From Priapulus caudatus (taxonomy: Eukaryota; Priapulida; Priapulimorpha; Priapulimorphida; Priapulidae), in NCBI RefSeq assembly GCF_000485595.1, contig NW_014577529.1, forward strand, positions 190,068 to 231,580: a stretch of DNA of 41,513 nucleotides, given 5' to 3'. The notes beneath the pieces are model-generated. The model did no database searches, was not told where the DNA came from, and saw only the letters and a list, made by a program, of their open reading frames with translations. Positions within the stretch are counted from its first letter, which is position 1. Each line of letters starts with the position of its first letter. The position numbers and the translations under genes were made by a program. This document shows, piece by piece, positions 41,105 to 41,513 of the stretch.

Positions 41105-41513
41105 ATGCTATAAGCCGTGTTCGGTGAGGGCCGTTGAGTTAAGTAGATCCTTGAGGGCATGGGGTCGGTTATAGTAAGGCGCAATACATCCAGGTGTGTC
41201 CGTAGTGCAGCGCTGGACGACGGGGTGCAATGGCAGGGCTGGGGTGGGGTGAGGAGAGGTGCGCCGGGCGGGGATGCGATTTTGGGTCCGTCCGGGCTCC
41301 CGTGCAGGGTGGCGCGTCGAGGACGATTGCGGCACCAGTAATTGCTTAAGGTGGGATATGTTGGGGGGCCGCTCGATCGTACGGTCTTTATACTTACACT
41401 TTTCTGGGGACGTCAGGGGGCAGTGTTCGAAATATGTTTCCAACCGTGTCGGACCCGTCGGGCCGCGCCGACAGTTTCATGCCGGCCCCTACACTTCTTG
41501 ATAGCAAGCCCGG
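41105..41513. other. GC-rich right edge
   Basis: GC content and CpG density rise sharply. A minus frame stays open from about 41480 to a stop near 41108 but shows no recognisable domain. It could be a repeat fragment or part of a gene beyond the edge. Confidence 0.35.

Noticed and set aside
1-41513. tRNA, rRNA and snRNA genes
   Set aside because: I looked for B-box-like GGTTCGAATCC and 5S/U-RNA core motifs by eye and saw none; a covariance-model scan would be decisive.

Overview
The window is animal nuclear DNA. The evidence is one long spliced gene with GT-AG introns, many unrelated microsatellites, non-autonomous DNA transposons with clear terminal inverted repeats, and scattered TTAGGG-type repeats, the telomere repeat of most animals outside the arthropods. 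I see no bacterial operon, phage, CRISPR array, rRNA or tRNA gene. The mixture of hAT-like elements, C/G-rich repeat fragments and short CA/GA/GCGT tracts suggests a marine invertebrate, but the species cannot be told from this sequence.

Only one gene can be supported, on the minus strand. It encodes a secreted purple acid phosphatase of the ACP7 type. I assembled it by hand into 12 coding exons between 35467 (start codon) and 23288 (end of stop codon). The model gives 1326 nt and 441 residues, close to the length of the vertebrate protein. It uses GT-AG junctions throughout, keeps every reading phase, and retains all seven expected metal ligands. Two exons (26 nt and 63 nt) are too short to be found by ORF scanning.

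Layout: positions 1 to about 18000 hold no recognisable gene. They hold long polypurine/polypyrimidine tracts on alternating strands, GT/CA and GCGT tracts, a CCAT array ending at a 10-N gap, an array of alternating TGACGT and YY1-like motifs near 14060-14390, one telomere-core MITE at 4807-5075, and AT-rich stretches resembling regulatory DNA. Positions 18280-22630 hold a circularly permuted duplicate of about 1.3 kb, on either side of a dispersed repeat with an ACGG tract and a 600-bp MITE bounded by TTAA. Positions 23288-35467 hold the phosphatase gene. Its first intron (5053 nt) is packed with mobile DNA: a foldback element with GGGGTAATTGTCC-type arms, a small inverted-repeat element, a hAT-like element, and three stretches with TTAGGG cores. 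Positions 35470-41513 hold more repeats, CA tracts and two further TTAGGG-containing structures, ending in a GC-rich segment.

The most interesting non-genic signal is the recurrence of short TTAGGG/CCCTAA arrays inside several different inverted-repeat structures. At least three copies of one MITE family (4807, 28763, 34746) share termini and a conserved block beside the array, and a second family flanks the hAT-like element. This suggests that interstitial telomeric repeats here are spread by transposons rather than being chromosome-end relics.
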